Of a stretch of DNA of 43,589 nucleotides, positions 1-8,308 are shown piece after piece. The notes below the pieces were generated by a model. It did no database searches. It saw only the letters and a program-made list of their open reading frames with translations, and had not been told where the DNA came from. The translations under genes and the position numbers were made by a program. The stretch spans positions 1-43,589 of the forward strand of contig JAILMS010000168.1 in the NCBI GenBank assembly GCA_024692385.1, read 5' to 3'. The number at the start of each line of letters is the position of its first letter. Positions within the stretch are counted from its first letter, which is position 1. Source of the stretch: Prevotella sp. (GTDB taxonomy: Bacteria; Bacteroidota; Bacteroidia; Bacteroidales; Bacteroidaceae).

Positions 1-627
1 GATGTCATCATGGTTGCACCTAAGGGTAGCGGTACGTCTCTTCGCACCATGTTCTGCGAGGGTCGCGGCTTGAACTGCTCTTATGCCGTTTACCAGGACG
101 CTTCGGGTAAGGCCAAGGAGAAGACACTGGCCTTCGGTATCGGTATCGGAGCAGGTTATATGTTCGAGACCACTTTCCAGCGTGAGGCTACCTCTGACCT
201 CACTGGTGAGCGTGGCTCGCTGATGGGAGCTATCCAGGGCTTGCTACTCGCTCAGTACGAAGTACTGCGTGAGAATGGCCACACACCTTCTGAGGCTTTC
301 AACGAGACTGTTGAGGAGCTCACCCAGAGCCTTGGCCCGCTCTTCGGCGCTAAGGGTATGGACTGGATGTATGCTAACTGTTCTACCACCGCACAGCGTG
401 GTGCCCTCGACTGGGCTCCCCGTTTCCACGATGCTATCAAGCCCGTTATGCAGTGGCTCTACTATTCAGTAAAGACTGGTAACGAGGCACAGATTTCTAT
501 CGACGCCAATTCTAAGCCCGACTATCGTGCTGGCCTGGAGAAGGAGCTGGAGGCTATGCGCAACCAGGAAATGTGGCGTGCTGGCGAGACCGTTCGCAAG
601 CTGCGTCCTGAATATCAGGAAGACTAA
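1..627 (+). CDS. ilvC: Ketol-acid reductoisomerase, C-terminal part (5' end outside window)
   Basis: Catalyses the Mg- and NAD(P)H-dependent isomeroreduction of acetolactate or acetohydroxybutyrate in valine, leucine and isoleucine synthesis, in the cytoplasm. The frame is open from base 1, so the gene enters from outside; the visible 208 residues are the all-alpha knotted C-terminal domain plus the end of the Rossmann domain. Typical family stretches are DVIMVAPKGSGTSLR, the metal-site segment DLTGERGSLMG, SEAFNETVEELTQSL, GMDWMYANCSTTAQRGA and the terminal EMWRAGETVRKLRPE. An intrinsic terminator follows 18 nt after the stop, so ilvC is probably the last gene of its transcript. The identification is secure; only the N-terminal NAD(P)H-binding half is missing from view. 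Confidence 0.97.
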   Translation, partial: DVIMVAPKGSGTSLRTMFCEGRGLNCSYAVYQDASGKAKEKTLAFGIGIGAGYMFETTFQREATSDLTGERGSLMGAIQGLLLAQYEVLRENGHTPSEAFNETVEELTQSLGPLFGAKGMDWMYANCSTTAQRGALDWAPRFHDAIKPVMQWLYYSVKTGNEAQISIDANSKPDYRAGLEKELEAMRNQEMWRAGETVRKLRPEYQED

Positions 628-644
628 TATTAACGTATAACAAT

Positions 645-709
645 GAATGGTTCTGCCGATACCTGCCGCTATAGGTGATGATAAATCAGCAGAACCATTC
701 TTTTTTTTT
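645..709 (+). terminator. Rho-independent terminator of ilvC
   Basis: A perfect 12-bp inverted repeat (GAATGGTTCTGC at 645-656, GCAGAACCATTC at 689-700) is followed directly by nine T residues (701-709). A small inner stem (ACCT/AGGT) sits in the loop. It lies just after the ilvC stop codon and is a strong terminator candidate. Confidence 0.9.
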
Positions 710-713
710 AATA

Positions 714-923
714 GATAATCCCCGAGCAGCCTTTGGTGGCATCTTTACCTATGCTCGCTATGGTGAGGACGTAGAGAGTGGGGATATGCAGATTGGTGAG
801 CGTCGTCGTACTTATGTGTCACTCATGCCTTCGCTCAAGTATAACTATGTCAATGGCAAGAACTTTGCTCTCTATTCCAAAGTTGCAGTAGGCATGATGT
901 ATATATATGCTAAATCCGACTAG
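714..923 (+). pseudogene. Remnant of an outer membrane beta-barrel protein
   Basis: About 70 codons are open here without a credible start; the nearest upstream start lies inside the ilvC terminator. The peptide (for example GGIFTYARYGEDVESGD, then RRTYVSLMPSLKYNYVNG and FALYSKVAVGMMYIYAK) has the alternating aromatic/polar pattern of outer-membrane beta-strands joined by turns, as in Bacteroidota OmpA-barrel or porin-like proteins. No signal peptide, no N-terminal strands and no C-terminal strand can be seen, and no promoter precedes it. I read it as a fragment of a lost barrel gene. Family assignment is by composition only. Confidence 0.55.
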
Positions 924-1084
924 AAGTCCTAAATAGCTGTATTTATTTTCTCACTACTTGTCTCTCTCGCTTCATATTATTTATGTAACTTCTTTTGTAA
1001 GTTCCAGAATTCTTCGTATCCTTGTTGCGATTTTTGAAATATTAAATAACTGATGATACATTGCATGGAATATAACATCTGCTG

Positions 1085-1129
1085 TTAACAATTTCTTTAG
1101 TGTATGAACCAACCAAACAAAATTGTTAA
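1085..1129. repeat. 10-bp inverted repeat upstream of ECF sigma operon
   Basis: TTAACAATTT (1085-1094) and AAATTGTTAA (1120-1129) form a perfect inverted repeat with a 25-nt spacer, ending 12 nt before a possible -7 box at 1142. The position suits an operator or a stem in upstream DNA. The rest of the 272-nt gap (924-1195) shows no gene. Confidence 0.4.
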
Positions 1130-1141
1130 GTTTTATTAAAG

Positions 1142-1149
1142 TAAGTTTG
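1142..1149 (+). promoter_or_regulatory. Possible -7 box of the ECF sigma operon
   Basis: TAAGTTTG fits the Bacteroidota TAnnTTTG consensus and lies 47 nt before the sigma factor start. No TTG is found at the usual 20-nt distance, so this is weak; an autoregulated ECF promoter would not need to match the housekeeping consensus. Confidence 0.35.
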
Positions 1150-1195
1150 ACTTTGGGCATTTGATGTGTTATATAAGTGAACAACAAGATAAAGC

Positions 1196-1690
1196 ATGAA
1201 CAGAGATGCATTTGAACAACAAGCCCGCACGTGGCGACAGAAAGCGCTTTGCGTGAGCATGAGCTATGGAGCGGGCAGAGATGAGGCAGAAGACATCGCA
1301 CAAGATGTCATGCTCCGCTTGTGGCAGATGCATAACGAACTGGAACGCTACGATTCTGTTGAAAGTCTGACGGCACTGATGGCCAGGCACCTATTGATGA
1401 ACCATCAGCGACGACGGAAACCGGAATCGTTGGAAGAGACGATGATAGTCGGCATAAGTCCCAGTCCTCATGAACAGTTGGAGATGAAGGAAGACAACCA
1501 ATGGCTGACAAATCGCCTAGAGCAACTACCAACCACACAACGCACCTTATTATATATGCGACAAGTGGAACGGAGAAACCATGAGGAAATTGCCCAACTG
1601 CTTGGCATCGAGACCACATCGGTAAGCACGCTGCTGGCAAGGGCAAGAAGAGCATTATTAGAAGATGTAAAACGCAGAAACAACTTATGA
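1196..1690 (+). CDS. ECF-type RNA polymerase sigma-70 factor
   Basis: Directs RNA polymerase to a small regulon in response to a signal relayed by the neighbouring anti-sigma protein. The 164 residues match the two-domain ECF layout: region 2 at about 20-80 (DEAEDIAQDVMLRLWQ, then MARHLLMNHQRRR for -10 binding) and region 4 at about 105-158, a helix-turn-helix (LPTTQRTLLYMRQVERRNHEEIA read in parts, then LLGIETTSVSTLLARARRAL). No region 3 is present, as expected. The start at 1196 keeps region 2 complete. It overlaps the next gene by 4 nt (ATGA), which implies translational coupling to its partner. The target regulon cannot be read from the sequence; the two following genes are plausible targets. 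Confidence 0.93.
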   Translation: MNRDAFEQQARTWRQKALCVSMSYGAGRDEAEDIAQDVMLRLWQMHNELERYDSVESLTALMARHLLMNHQRRRKPESLEETMIVGISPSPHEQLEMKEDNQWLTNRLEQLPTTQRTLLYMRQVERRNHEEIAQLLGIETTSVSTLLARARRALLEDVKRRNNL

Positions 1691-2310
1691 TACTATACAC
1701 AAAAGAATACATAGCCAACTTGCTCGACAAGTATATGGACGGCTCTTCAACGATTGAGGAGGAAGACATCCTGGCTCAGTACTTCAAGGGAAAGAACATC
1801 CCTGAAGAATGGATTTGCTATCAACAGATGTTTCAGGAGATTGAAGCGATGACCCCACAGGCAAAACCCCGCAACCGTTGGGCTATTTGGGGTGTGGCCG
1901 CAGCTGCTGTGGTAGCAGGAGCGTTATATCTCGCCATTCCGTCTCGTCAAGTCGAACTGGCGACATCAACACCTCTTATAGCTCAGGTTGATACTGTAGC
2001 TCAACAAATAGCAAGCCCCACAGATACTGTCACAGCCCAGCCAGTAACACCAGCGGAAACACCTAAGCAACCCGTCAAGCTTAAGAAGCGCAGTCTTCGT
2101 AAATCAGAGCCAACGATTCACGACATCGACAAGGCCTACGCGCTGCTGGCACAAGCTGAGCAGGAGAAAGCTAAAGCAGAGTATGTCAAGGCACAGATAG
2201 AACTGTTTGATGCGCAGATGGCTGCTTATGGCTACATACCAGTAATGCAAGAAGATGGTACCATAAACTATATTAATGAACAAGAAAATTTAATTGCATA
2301 TGAAGAGTAA
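1687..2310 (+). CDS. Probable anti-sigma factor, single-pass membrane protein
   Basis: The 207-residue product has a cytoplasmic N-terminus (about 1-63) of the kind found in Bacteroidota anti-sigma partners: LLDKYMDGSSTIEEEDILA, where a short acidic helix pair would bind the sigma factor. One membrane helix follows at about 65-85 (Trp, Ala and Val rich), then a Thr/Pro/Gln-rich periplasmic linker and a charged helical tail (AYALLAQAEQEKAKAEYVKA). No zinc-binding motif of the classic ZAS type is visible. Role and partner are inferred from the 4-nt overlap with the ECF sigma gene. It also overlaps the next gene, so the three probably form one transcript. Confidence 0.7.
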   Translation: MILYTKEYIANLLDKYMDGSSTIEEEDILAQYFKGKNIPEEWICYQQMFQEIEAMTPQAKPRNRWAIWGVAAAAVVAGALYLAIPSRQVELATSTPLIAQVDTVAQQIASPTDTVTAQPVTPAETPKQPVKLKKRSLRKSEPTIHDIDKAYALLAQAEQEKAKAEYVKAQIELFDAQMAAYGYIPVMQEDGTINYINEQENLIAYEE

Positions 2311-3343
2311 ATATTTTTTCCTCGCAGCCATGTTGTTGGCCATGCCATCAACCATAATGGCACAGCAGAACATCCAGAAAGCATTTGATGCCCTGCTTAG
2401 TGACAAGATTACTGAGAACAAGACGCGCCACGTGCTTGATCGTGACCCTCAGACTGGTCGTATGACTGCTTTGGCTGATGTGTACGACTTTACGATTAAT
2501 TCCAACTCAGCACTAGAGCGACTGAAAGAGGTCCGCAAGGCCTTCGAAAAAGATAAGAAGGATGCTTACTCAGTCAATTCTGGCCTTCGTGAAAAAGAGG
2601 GTGAAGATGTTGATTACTCCAATTTCTCTAATCTTTTTGAGTCAATGGTTTTTTCACCTATATCACTCTTTGTTGGCGATGGCAGACACCAGTCAGTGTC
2701 TATTGGCTCTATGAATGGCTCAGAGTATATCTATGCCTGCTTTGCCGATAAGGACGATCCAGATCATCGTTATCGCTATGCCTACGCTTTGGAGTGGGTT
2801 GAGAAGGCTAAGAAGACCAAGGTTCGTCTGGCTGTTACTTACGCCCTACGCCCTGAAGCACGCGACGGAAAAACGAAGAAAACGAATGTGAGTCGCGTTA
2901 TCGTGAATGGCAAAGAAGTAACTAACGAGAGCGCTACAATCGGCTCTGGCGAAGGCAAAGTGCTGAATCGCGTATTTATCAATGGTAAGGAGTATAATGC
3001 CAGCGATTTTAATAGTGGCAACATTTCTGACCTGATTAAAGAGAGCCTGAATGGTGTTTCTGCTGAGATCAACGTTGATTCATTGATGGCCAATCGTGCT
3101 AAGACTCCTGAGTCGTGGCTTAGCGAGTTCAATACTTACAAACGCCTGTTCCTAAAGAATCCTGACAGCGCCACAGCCACTCATTACGCCACATCTATCT
3201 ACAGTCTCTGCAAGAAATCGGCCATTCTTGATCCTGAAGAAAAGAAGATTGTTATCAGCGAACTCACAAAACTTAAGGAGAAAACCACCGATGAACTCAT
3301 CCAGAATGTTTTCGTAATGAGTATCAAGAAACTAAAAGAATAG
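2300..3343 (+). CDS. Exported protein of unknown function in ECF sigma operon
   Basis: I do not recognise a named family. The ATG at 2300 gives 347 residues beginning with a clear signal peptide (MKSKYFFLAAMLLAMPSTIM, cleaved near AQQ). The mature part is mostly polar, with no further membrane helices. It starts with an alpha-helical segment (NIQKAFDALLSDKITENKTR), followed by a region rich in beta-strand patterns and a Lys-rich helical C-terminus. It overlaps the end of the anti-sigma gene by 11 nt, so it is probably co-transcribed and may act as the periplasmic sensor or effector of that sigma system. Exported proteins in this position are common in Bacteroidota; the function is open. Confidence 0.75.
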   Translation: MKSKYFFLAAMLLAMPSTIMAQQNIQKAFDALLSDKITENKTRHVLDRDPQTGRMTALADVYDFTINSNSALERLKEVRKAFEKDKKDAYSVNSGLREKEGEDVDYSNFSNLFESMVFSPISLFVGDGRHQSVSIGSMNGSEYIYACFADKDDPDHRYRYAYALEWVEKAKKTKVRLAVTYALRPEARDGKTKKTNVSRVIVNGKEVTNESATIGSGEGKVLNRVFINGKEYNASDFNSGNISDLIKESLNGVSAEINVDSLMANRAKTPESWLSEFNTYKRLFLKNPDSATATHYATSIYSLCKKSAILDPEEKKIVISELTKLKEKTTDELIQNVFVMSIKKLKE

Positions 3344-3416
3344 TTTGATAATTAGGTAGTTAGTGATTGTCAGACAAATGTCAGCATAATAATTCTCTCT
3401 ATTAATACTCTCTTCA

Positions 3417-3424
3417 TACCTTTG
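3417..3424 (+). promoter_or_regulatory. -7 box for the outer membrane beta-barrel gene
   Basis: TACCTTTG matches TAnnTTTG exactly and is followed by GC, as in most of the other promoters here. Transcription would begin near 3431. No TTG lies 20 nt upstream, so activation by another factor, such as the adjacent ECF sigma, is possible. Confidence 0.6.
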
Positions 3425-3481
3425 CAGCAAAAAACAAAAGGTATGAAGAGATTTCTAAAAAACAAACTTATTAATCAGGAC

Positions 3482-5677
3482 ATGAAGAGTGTAAAAGTGA
3501 TTTTTACATTCCTGCTATTCGTGAGCTCAAATTTGGCGATGGCTCAGCAGGATTCAACATCAGTAAGCAACGATTCCATTACTTGGAATAAGAAATTAGA
3601 CGGCGTGGTGGTTAAAGCCCAGCGCCAACTCATTAAGCAAGATATTGACCGCATTGCCTACGATGTGCAGGCCGATGAAGATTCGAAGACTCTGACTGTT
3701 ATGGATTTGTTGCGCAAAGTGCCTATGGTAACTGTCGATGGTCAGGATAACATTCAGGTAAAGGGTAATAGCAACTATAAAGTGTATAAGAATGGCCATC
3801 CCGACCCCAGCTTGACGAAAAATGCCAAAGAGGTGTTTAAGTCCATGTCTGCTTCGATGGTTAAGCGCATTGAGGTGATTACTGATCCTGGTGCTCGCGA
3901 GGATGCTGAGGGCGTAGAGGCCATCCTCAACATCGTAACGCTTACCAACACCAAGCTGCAAGGTGTAACAGGTGTGGTGTCAAGCTCTGTCAATACGTTG
4001 GACCATCTTAACTTCTATTCGTCTGTAACAGGACAGATGAACAAGCTTATGCTCTCTGTAGACTATGGCTATAATGCTCAGACTAAGCGTGATAGCTATA
4101 ATCGTGTAGAGCATTCGCGTACCTATCTTGATACGGGCAATACGTCTCTTTCTGGCTCTGAGGGCTCTAATCCTGGTTATATTCATTTTACCGATATCGA
4201 TGCCAGTTACGATATCGACTCACTCAATCTGCTCTCCGCCTCGTTTGGTGGCTATTTTTATAAGCTCAACGTACAGGGTGCTGGCTACAACCAACTGTTT
4301 AATATTGCTGGCCAGCAGCTCTATAGCTATAACAACAACTATTGGATGCCAGGCTATATGCATCACTCGTGGAATGGACGATTCGACTACCAGCGCAAAA
4401 CCCACCTCGATGGCGAGCGCTTCACGTTGTCGTATATGTTGGCTCTTACGCGCCAACACACTGATCAGGAGAATACCTATACCGAACTACAGAATGTGTC
4501 TTTCCCCTATACTGGTTCACTGATGAATGAGCGTGAGCGATTTACTGAGCACACCTTTCAAGTTGATTGGCTGCGTCCTCTTGGTCGAGGTCATCAGCTG
4601 GAGGTTGGTGCCAAGTACATCGATCGCTATAACAACAGCCACAGCACGCAGACCTTCTATGGCATTGATGCTAGCAGCTCTGACGAGCTCCAGCACACCA
4701 CACGCGTGCTGGCCGTCTATGCCGACTATATTTTCCGTGCCAGCAGCTTCTCGGCCCGTGCAGGCTTACGCTATGAGTACAGCTACATGTGTGGTAGTTA
4801 TCCTGACGGCAAACACATTTCGTTCTCTAAGCATCTAGGCGACTGGGTGCCACAGGCCAGCCTCAAATACCAACTCACTGATGCACAGTCGCTCAAGCTC
4901 GAATACACCACCAGTATTAATCGCCCTGGCATCTCTTATCTCAATCCCGCTGTCACCACGTCGCCCACATCTGTCAGTCAGGGAAATGCTCAGCTCTCCA
5001 GCTCGCACACCCAACGCATGTACCTTATTTATACGTATATCATGCCCAACCTCACGCTGCAGTTGGCTCCAGGCTATAACACCTATAACCATGGCATTGC
5101 CTCAGTGGTGTCGGCCAAGGACGATGTGCGCTATTCTACTTATGAAAATATCCTGCGCTATCGTCGTTTCTCAGTTGAGCAGTATGTGCAGTGGAAACCC
5201 TTCGATGCTACTACACTGGTGGCGAACAATAATATGCGCTACGAGCACTACGAGAATCCAAACTTAGGCTATCGCAATTTTGGATGGTCAGATAGCTATA
5301 GTCTTAGCTTGCAGCAACGTCTGCCTTTCAAACTTCTATTCAGTTTCAGCGCCTACGGCAAGATAGGGCATAGTCCTGCTAATGTCTATGCTATACAACA
5401 CTCCTATTTCGACTATTACGCCTCGCTGCAGCGCTCGTTCCTGAAGGGTGACAAACTTACTGTTCGTCTTACGGCCAACGCACCATTTGATAGGTATTGG
5501 GTGATGGATGCCGAGACTGTCAATGGTGACTTCCTTGGCCATGAGCGTTCTTGGAATCGAAATCGCTCGTTTGCGCTCTCAGTATCGTGGCGTTTCGGCT
5601 CGCTTAAGTCGAGCGTAAAGAAGACGGAACATAGTATAGACAATAGCGATGTTGTAGGGGGAATAAACAAAGGATAG
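3482..5677 (+). CDS. TonB-receptor-like outer membrane beta-barrel protein
   Basis: The start at 3482 gives a signal peptide (MKSVKVIFTFLLFVSSNLAM, then AQQ) and 731 residues; an in-frame ATG at 3443 would add 13 charged residues ahead of it. A plug-like region at about 25-165 has TonB-receptor features: LDGVVVKAQRQLIKQDIDR, TVMDLLRKVPMVTVDGQDN and VKRIEVITDPGAREDAEGV. The rest is a long series of Tyr/Ser-rich amphipathic strands as in the OMP_b-brl_3 family. The usual N-terminal carboxypeptidase-regulatory-like domain is absent, so it is a short form. No SusD partner follows, which argues against a classical glycan uptake pair. The substrate is unknown. The last 25 residues after the final strand form an unusual polar tail. 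Confidence 0.85.
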   Translation: MKSVKVIFTFLLFVSSNLAMAQQDSTSVSNDSITWNKKLDGVVVKAQRQLIKQDIDRIAYDVQADEDSKTLTVMDLLRKVPMVTVDGQDNIQVKGNSNYKVYKNGHPDPSLTKNAKEVFKSMSASMVKRIEVITDPGAREDAEGVEAILNIVTLTNTKLQGVTGVVSSSVNTLDHLNFYSSVTGQMNKLMLSVDYGYNAQTKRDSYNRVEHSRTYLDTGNTSLSGSEGSNPGYIHFTDIDASYDIDSLNLLSASFGGYFYKLNVQGAGYNQLFNIAGQQLYSYNNNYWMPGYMHHSWNGRFDYQRKTHLDGERFTLSYMLALTRQHTDQENTYTELQNVSFPYTGSLMNERERFTEHTFQVDWLRPLGRGHQLEVGAKYIDRYNNSHSTQTFYGIDASSSDELQHTTRVLAVYADYIFRASSFSARAGLRYEYSYMCGSYPDGKHISFSKHLGDWVPQASLKYQLTDAQSLKLEYTTSINRPGISYLNPAVTTSPTSVSQGNAQLSSSHTQRMYLIYTYIMPNLTLQLAPGYNTYNHGIASVVSAKDDVRYSTYENILRYRRFSVEQYVQWKPFDATTLVANNNMRYEHYENPNLGYRNFGWSDSYSLSLQQRLPFKLLFSFSAYGKIGHSPANVYAIQHSYFDYYASLQRSFLKGDKLTVRLTANAPFDRYWVMDAETVNGDFLGHERSWNRNRSFALSVSWRFGSLKSSVKKTEHSIDNSDVVGGINKG

Positions 5678-5684
5678 AGTGCAA

Positions 5685-5721
5685 CAAGTAACAGAATACT
5701 GTTATTGTACAAGGTTACTTG
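5685..5721. repeat. Inverted repeat between convergent genes
   Basis: CAAGTAAC (5685-5692) and GTTACTTG (5714-5721) pair, with a second small stem (AACAG/CTGTT) inside. It lies between two converging genes, and the second arm overlaps the stop of the minus-strand gene. It may act as a bidirectional terminator, but no T-run follows. Confidence 0.35.
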
Positions 5722-6374
5722 ACGATGATTTTACGGCCGTTCATAATGTAGAGACCTCGAGTGGGGCGAGATACCTGACGACCTTGGAGGTCGAAATAGT
5801 TTTTTGGGGTATCTTGATGGGAGGTGATAGAGGTGATGCCATCCACTGGAGTATCGCTGACAAGTTGGTAGATGGTGATGTAGCCAGGATTCTCATCGTA
5901 GGGCAGGCAGTCTATAGTGGCACTATAGATCTTATATTGACGATTGGTGGCACTAGTATAAGCGAGACAGTGGTTCAGGTCCTTGGTAAGGATGACCAAC
6001 CTGCCGTCATTAAGAATGTTGAAATGCCATTGTGAGGCTTTGCTGCTAGTGGAGAATGATAGTCCATTGCTGCTATACGATAGATAGCTACTACTTTCTA
6101 AGGAGCAATTCTGTAGGGTGTAAAGCGGCTTGCTGGCACTGGCGCTGACAAGTCGCCATACATAGCTCTCTTGACCTGTCAACTGTTCGCTTTGATAGTC
6201 GGCGGTGGTCTGTAGAGCTTTATTTACAAGGGTATTATCCATAACGTTGCCGTCTTGCAGGAAGACGTAACGCTCATTGCTTTCCAGGGTGTTGACAGTT
6301 TCCAGATGATAGGTCTGTGCTGTGAGGCTAATGGTTAGCTGCAGTAGGCTGATGGTGAGTAATGTCTTAATCAT
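5715..6374 (-). CDS. Exported protein with T9SS-like C-terminal sorting tail
   Basis: The 219-residue product has a signal peptide (MIKTLLTISLLQLTISLTAQ). The middle section (about 25-170), rich in Ser, Thr and Tyr, matches no fold I can name; its repeated Leu/Ser/Tyr strand pattern suggests a beta-sandwich or beta-trefoil. The C-terminus reads YFDLQGRQVSRPTRGLYIMN and then GRKIIVK. This is the short tail seen on many Prevotella exported proteins, related to the type A sorting domain that type IX secretion recognises and removes at the cell surface. The start codon overlaps the recQ stop by 4 nt (ATGA), so it appears translationally coupled to a DNA repair helicase, which makes no obvious functional sense. 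Cell-surface location is inferred. Confidence 0.8.
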   Translation of the reverse strand: MIKTLLTISLLQLTISLTAQTYHLETVNTLESNERYVFLQDGNVMDNTLVNKALQTTADYQSEQLTGQESYVWRLVSASASKPLYTLQNCSLESSSYLSYSSNGLSFSTSSKASQWHFNILNDGRLVILTKDLNHCLAYTSATNRQYKIYSATIDCLPYDENPGYITIYQLVSDTPVDGITSITSHQDTPKNYFDLQGRQVSRPTRGLYIMNGRKIIVK

Positions 6375-8308
6375 GGGTGTGTGATAAAACCGTCGTTATG
6401 GTGAATCTGCTCTTCAGCCAGCAGTTGGCGTAGGGCTGCATCAATGGCTTCTGTAGGGAAAGATAGGCGGTGAAGCTCTGTCAGATGGTGGCGATGACCG
6501 TCGCTGAGCAACTGGAGGATGGCCTCAGAGGCTGATGACGACAGTTGGCTGGCTATGGTATTGTTCTGGCGGTCGAGACAGATGTCGCACTGTCCGCAGT
6601 CGTGGGTATTGGTTTCACCAAAATATTCCAGTAGGAGGCGCGAGCGACAGTGGTCTGTGTCCTGCATGTAGTTGAGCATGGCAAGGATGCGCTGGCGATA
6701 CTGTTCCAAGCGGTGCTCGTAGATGTCTGCTGAGAACTGGAGGTGTTCTGGGTCGTCGCGACGCTGTAAATAATGGATGGTGGGCACCTGGCGGTGCGGG
6801 ATATACTGGATGATATGTTTGTTAGATAGCGATTTGAACACTTCGAGTAGCTCAATGGGGCGCAGTCCGCACTGCTGACTGATAAGGGCCTCATCGATAT
6901 ATCCGAAGTCAGCAAAGAGTCCGCCATAGTTACGTAGCAATGTTACGATGAGGCGGTCTTCATTGTCTGTAAGGTTCTCCAACTGATAGAGATCCTGGCG
7001 TTCCAGAAGGAAGCGTACTCGTGTCTGCTGGTCGGGAGCGGCATCATATTCTATATAGCCAGCACGCTGCAGTATCTGCAGAGCGGAATGAACACGCACG
7101 GGGAAGTGGTGGAATCGCTGGCAGAACATATCTATATTGAACTCGCGCGTAACACCGAAGCCGTCGCCTGTAGCTATCTGGAAGAAATAGGCAAGGTGTT
7201 CGTAGACCTGCCGAATCTCTTCTTTGGGTGGAAAAGTGTCGTCGATGCGCTTGGTGAGCTTAGTATTGTCACTGTTGTTATAGAGCAGAATTGCCTGTGC
7301 TGGCAGTCCGTCACGACCAGCACGGCCTGCCTCTTGAAAGTAGGCTTCGATAGAGTCAGGGCAGTCGTAGTGCATAACAAGTCGTACGTCAGGTTTGTCA
7401 ATACCCATACCAAAAGCATTGGTGGCTACGATGATGCGTGTGCGGTCATTCTGCCAGTCGCGCTGGCGCTGATCTTTTACCTCGTGCTCCAAACCTGCAT
7501 GATAGAAGGAGGCACTGAGACCAGCATTGCAGAGCTCTTGAGCCAGTTCCCTGGCACGTCGACGACTGCGCACATAGACAATGGCCGAGCCGCTGGTATG
7601 GGTGAAGGTGTGGATGAGTTCCTGAAGCTTGTCGGTAGCGTTCTTTACCAGATAGGTAAGGTTCTTGCGCTCGAAGGACATGCGGAATACGCTGAAACTA
7701 GTATCTCTAGTAGGAGTCGTATTACTAGTAGAACTATTTGGACTAGACAATTTAGCGCAGATATCCTCTACAACCTGAGGTGTGGCGGTGGCAGTCAATG
7801 CCAGCACGGGGACATCGGGTAGGAGGGTGCGTATCTTGGCTATCTCCAGATAGGATGGACGGAAGTCATAGCCCCACTGAGAGATGCAGTGTGCCTCGTC
7901 GACAGTGATGAATGACACACGCATGTGGCGCAGCTTGGTGACGAAGAGTTCACTAGAAAGGCGCTCTGGCGACACATAGAGAAACTTGGTACGACCAAGG
8001 ATGCAGTTCTCCAAGACGCGGAGAATGTCATCGTGCTGCATACCGCTATAGACAGCAGCTGCCAAGATGCCCTTCTGATGAAGATGGTGCACTTGGTCTT
8101 TCATCAAGGCGATGAGTGGGGTGACGACGATGCACACTCCTTCAAGTGCCATAGCAGGTACTTGGAAGGTTAGCGACTTTCCACCTCCCGTAGGCATGAG
8201 TCCCAGCGTGTCGCGTCCTAAGCCTATCGACTCGATAATCTGTTGCTGGACGCCACGGAAGTCATCATAGCCCCAATAGCGTTTGAGTATCTCCTTGTAA
8301 TTACTCAT
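6371..8308 (-). CDS. recQ: RecQ-family ATP-dependent DNA helicase
   Basis: A 3'-5' DNA helicase for recombination and stalled-fork repair. Helicase domain 1 has the Walker A motif TGGGKS at residues 40-45, DEAH at 137-140 and the aromatic-rich loop CISQWGYDFRPSY. Domain 2 carries IVYVRSRRRARELA, IIVATNAFGMGIDKPDVR and QEAGRAGRDG. The RecQ zinc-binding region (DHCRSRLLLEYFG, then HDCGQCDIC) follows, with a winged-helix-like C-terminus; no HRDC domain is evident. Residues of about 186-204 are an unusual Ser/Thr/Asn stretch between the two helicase lobes, encoded by six tandem 9-bp units (see repeat at 7698). The gene overlaps recJ by 8 nt and the following exported-protein gene by 4 nt, so a three-gene operon is likely. 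Confidence 0.96.
   Translation of the reverse strand: MSNYKEILKRYWGYDDFRGVQQQIIESIGLGRDTLGLMPTGGGKSLTFQVPAMALEGVCIVVTPLIALMKDQVHHLHQKGILAAAVYSGMQHDDILRVLENCILGRTKFLYVSPERLSSELFVTKLRHMRVSFITVDEAHCISQWGYDFRPSYLEIAKIRTLLPDVPVLALTATATPQVVEDICAKLSSPNSSTSNTTPTRDTSFSVFRMSFERKNLTYLVKNATDKLQELIHTFTHTSGSAIVYVRSRRRARELAQELCNAGLSASFYHAGLEHEVKDQRQRDWQNDRTRIIVATNAFGMGIDKPDVRLVMHYDCPDSIEAYFQEAGRAGRDGLPAQAILLYNNSDNTKLTKRIDDTFPPKEEIRQVYEHLAYFFQIATGDGFGVTREFNIDMFCQRFHHFPVRVHSALQILQRAGYIEYDAAPDQQTRVRFLLERQDLYQLENLTDNEDRLIVTLLRNYGGLFADFGYIDEALISQQCGLRPIELLEVFKSLSNKHIIQYIPHRQVPTIHYLQRRDDPEHLQFSADIYEHRLEQYRQRILAMLNYMQDTDHCRSRLLLEYFGETNTHDCGQCDICLDRQNNTIASQLSSSASEAILQLLSDGHRHHLTELHRLSFPTEAIDAALRQLLAEEQIHHNDGFITHP
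7698..7751. repeat. Six tandem 9-bp units inside recQ
   Basis: Units of the form CTAGTAnnn (plus strand) repeat six times with period 9 and no gap; unit 3 begins GTCGTA and unit 5 CTATTT. Total length is 54 bp (18 codons), so the recQ frame is kept. The encoded Ser/Thr-rich insert falls in a surface loop between helicase lobes. Confidence 0.8.

Noticed and set aside
675..713. GTG start for the small reading frame after ilvC
   Set aside because: The start lies within the perfect terminator hairpin and T-run of ilvC; the frame looks like a decayed fragment, so I annotated only the barrel-like part as a pseudogene.
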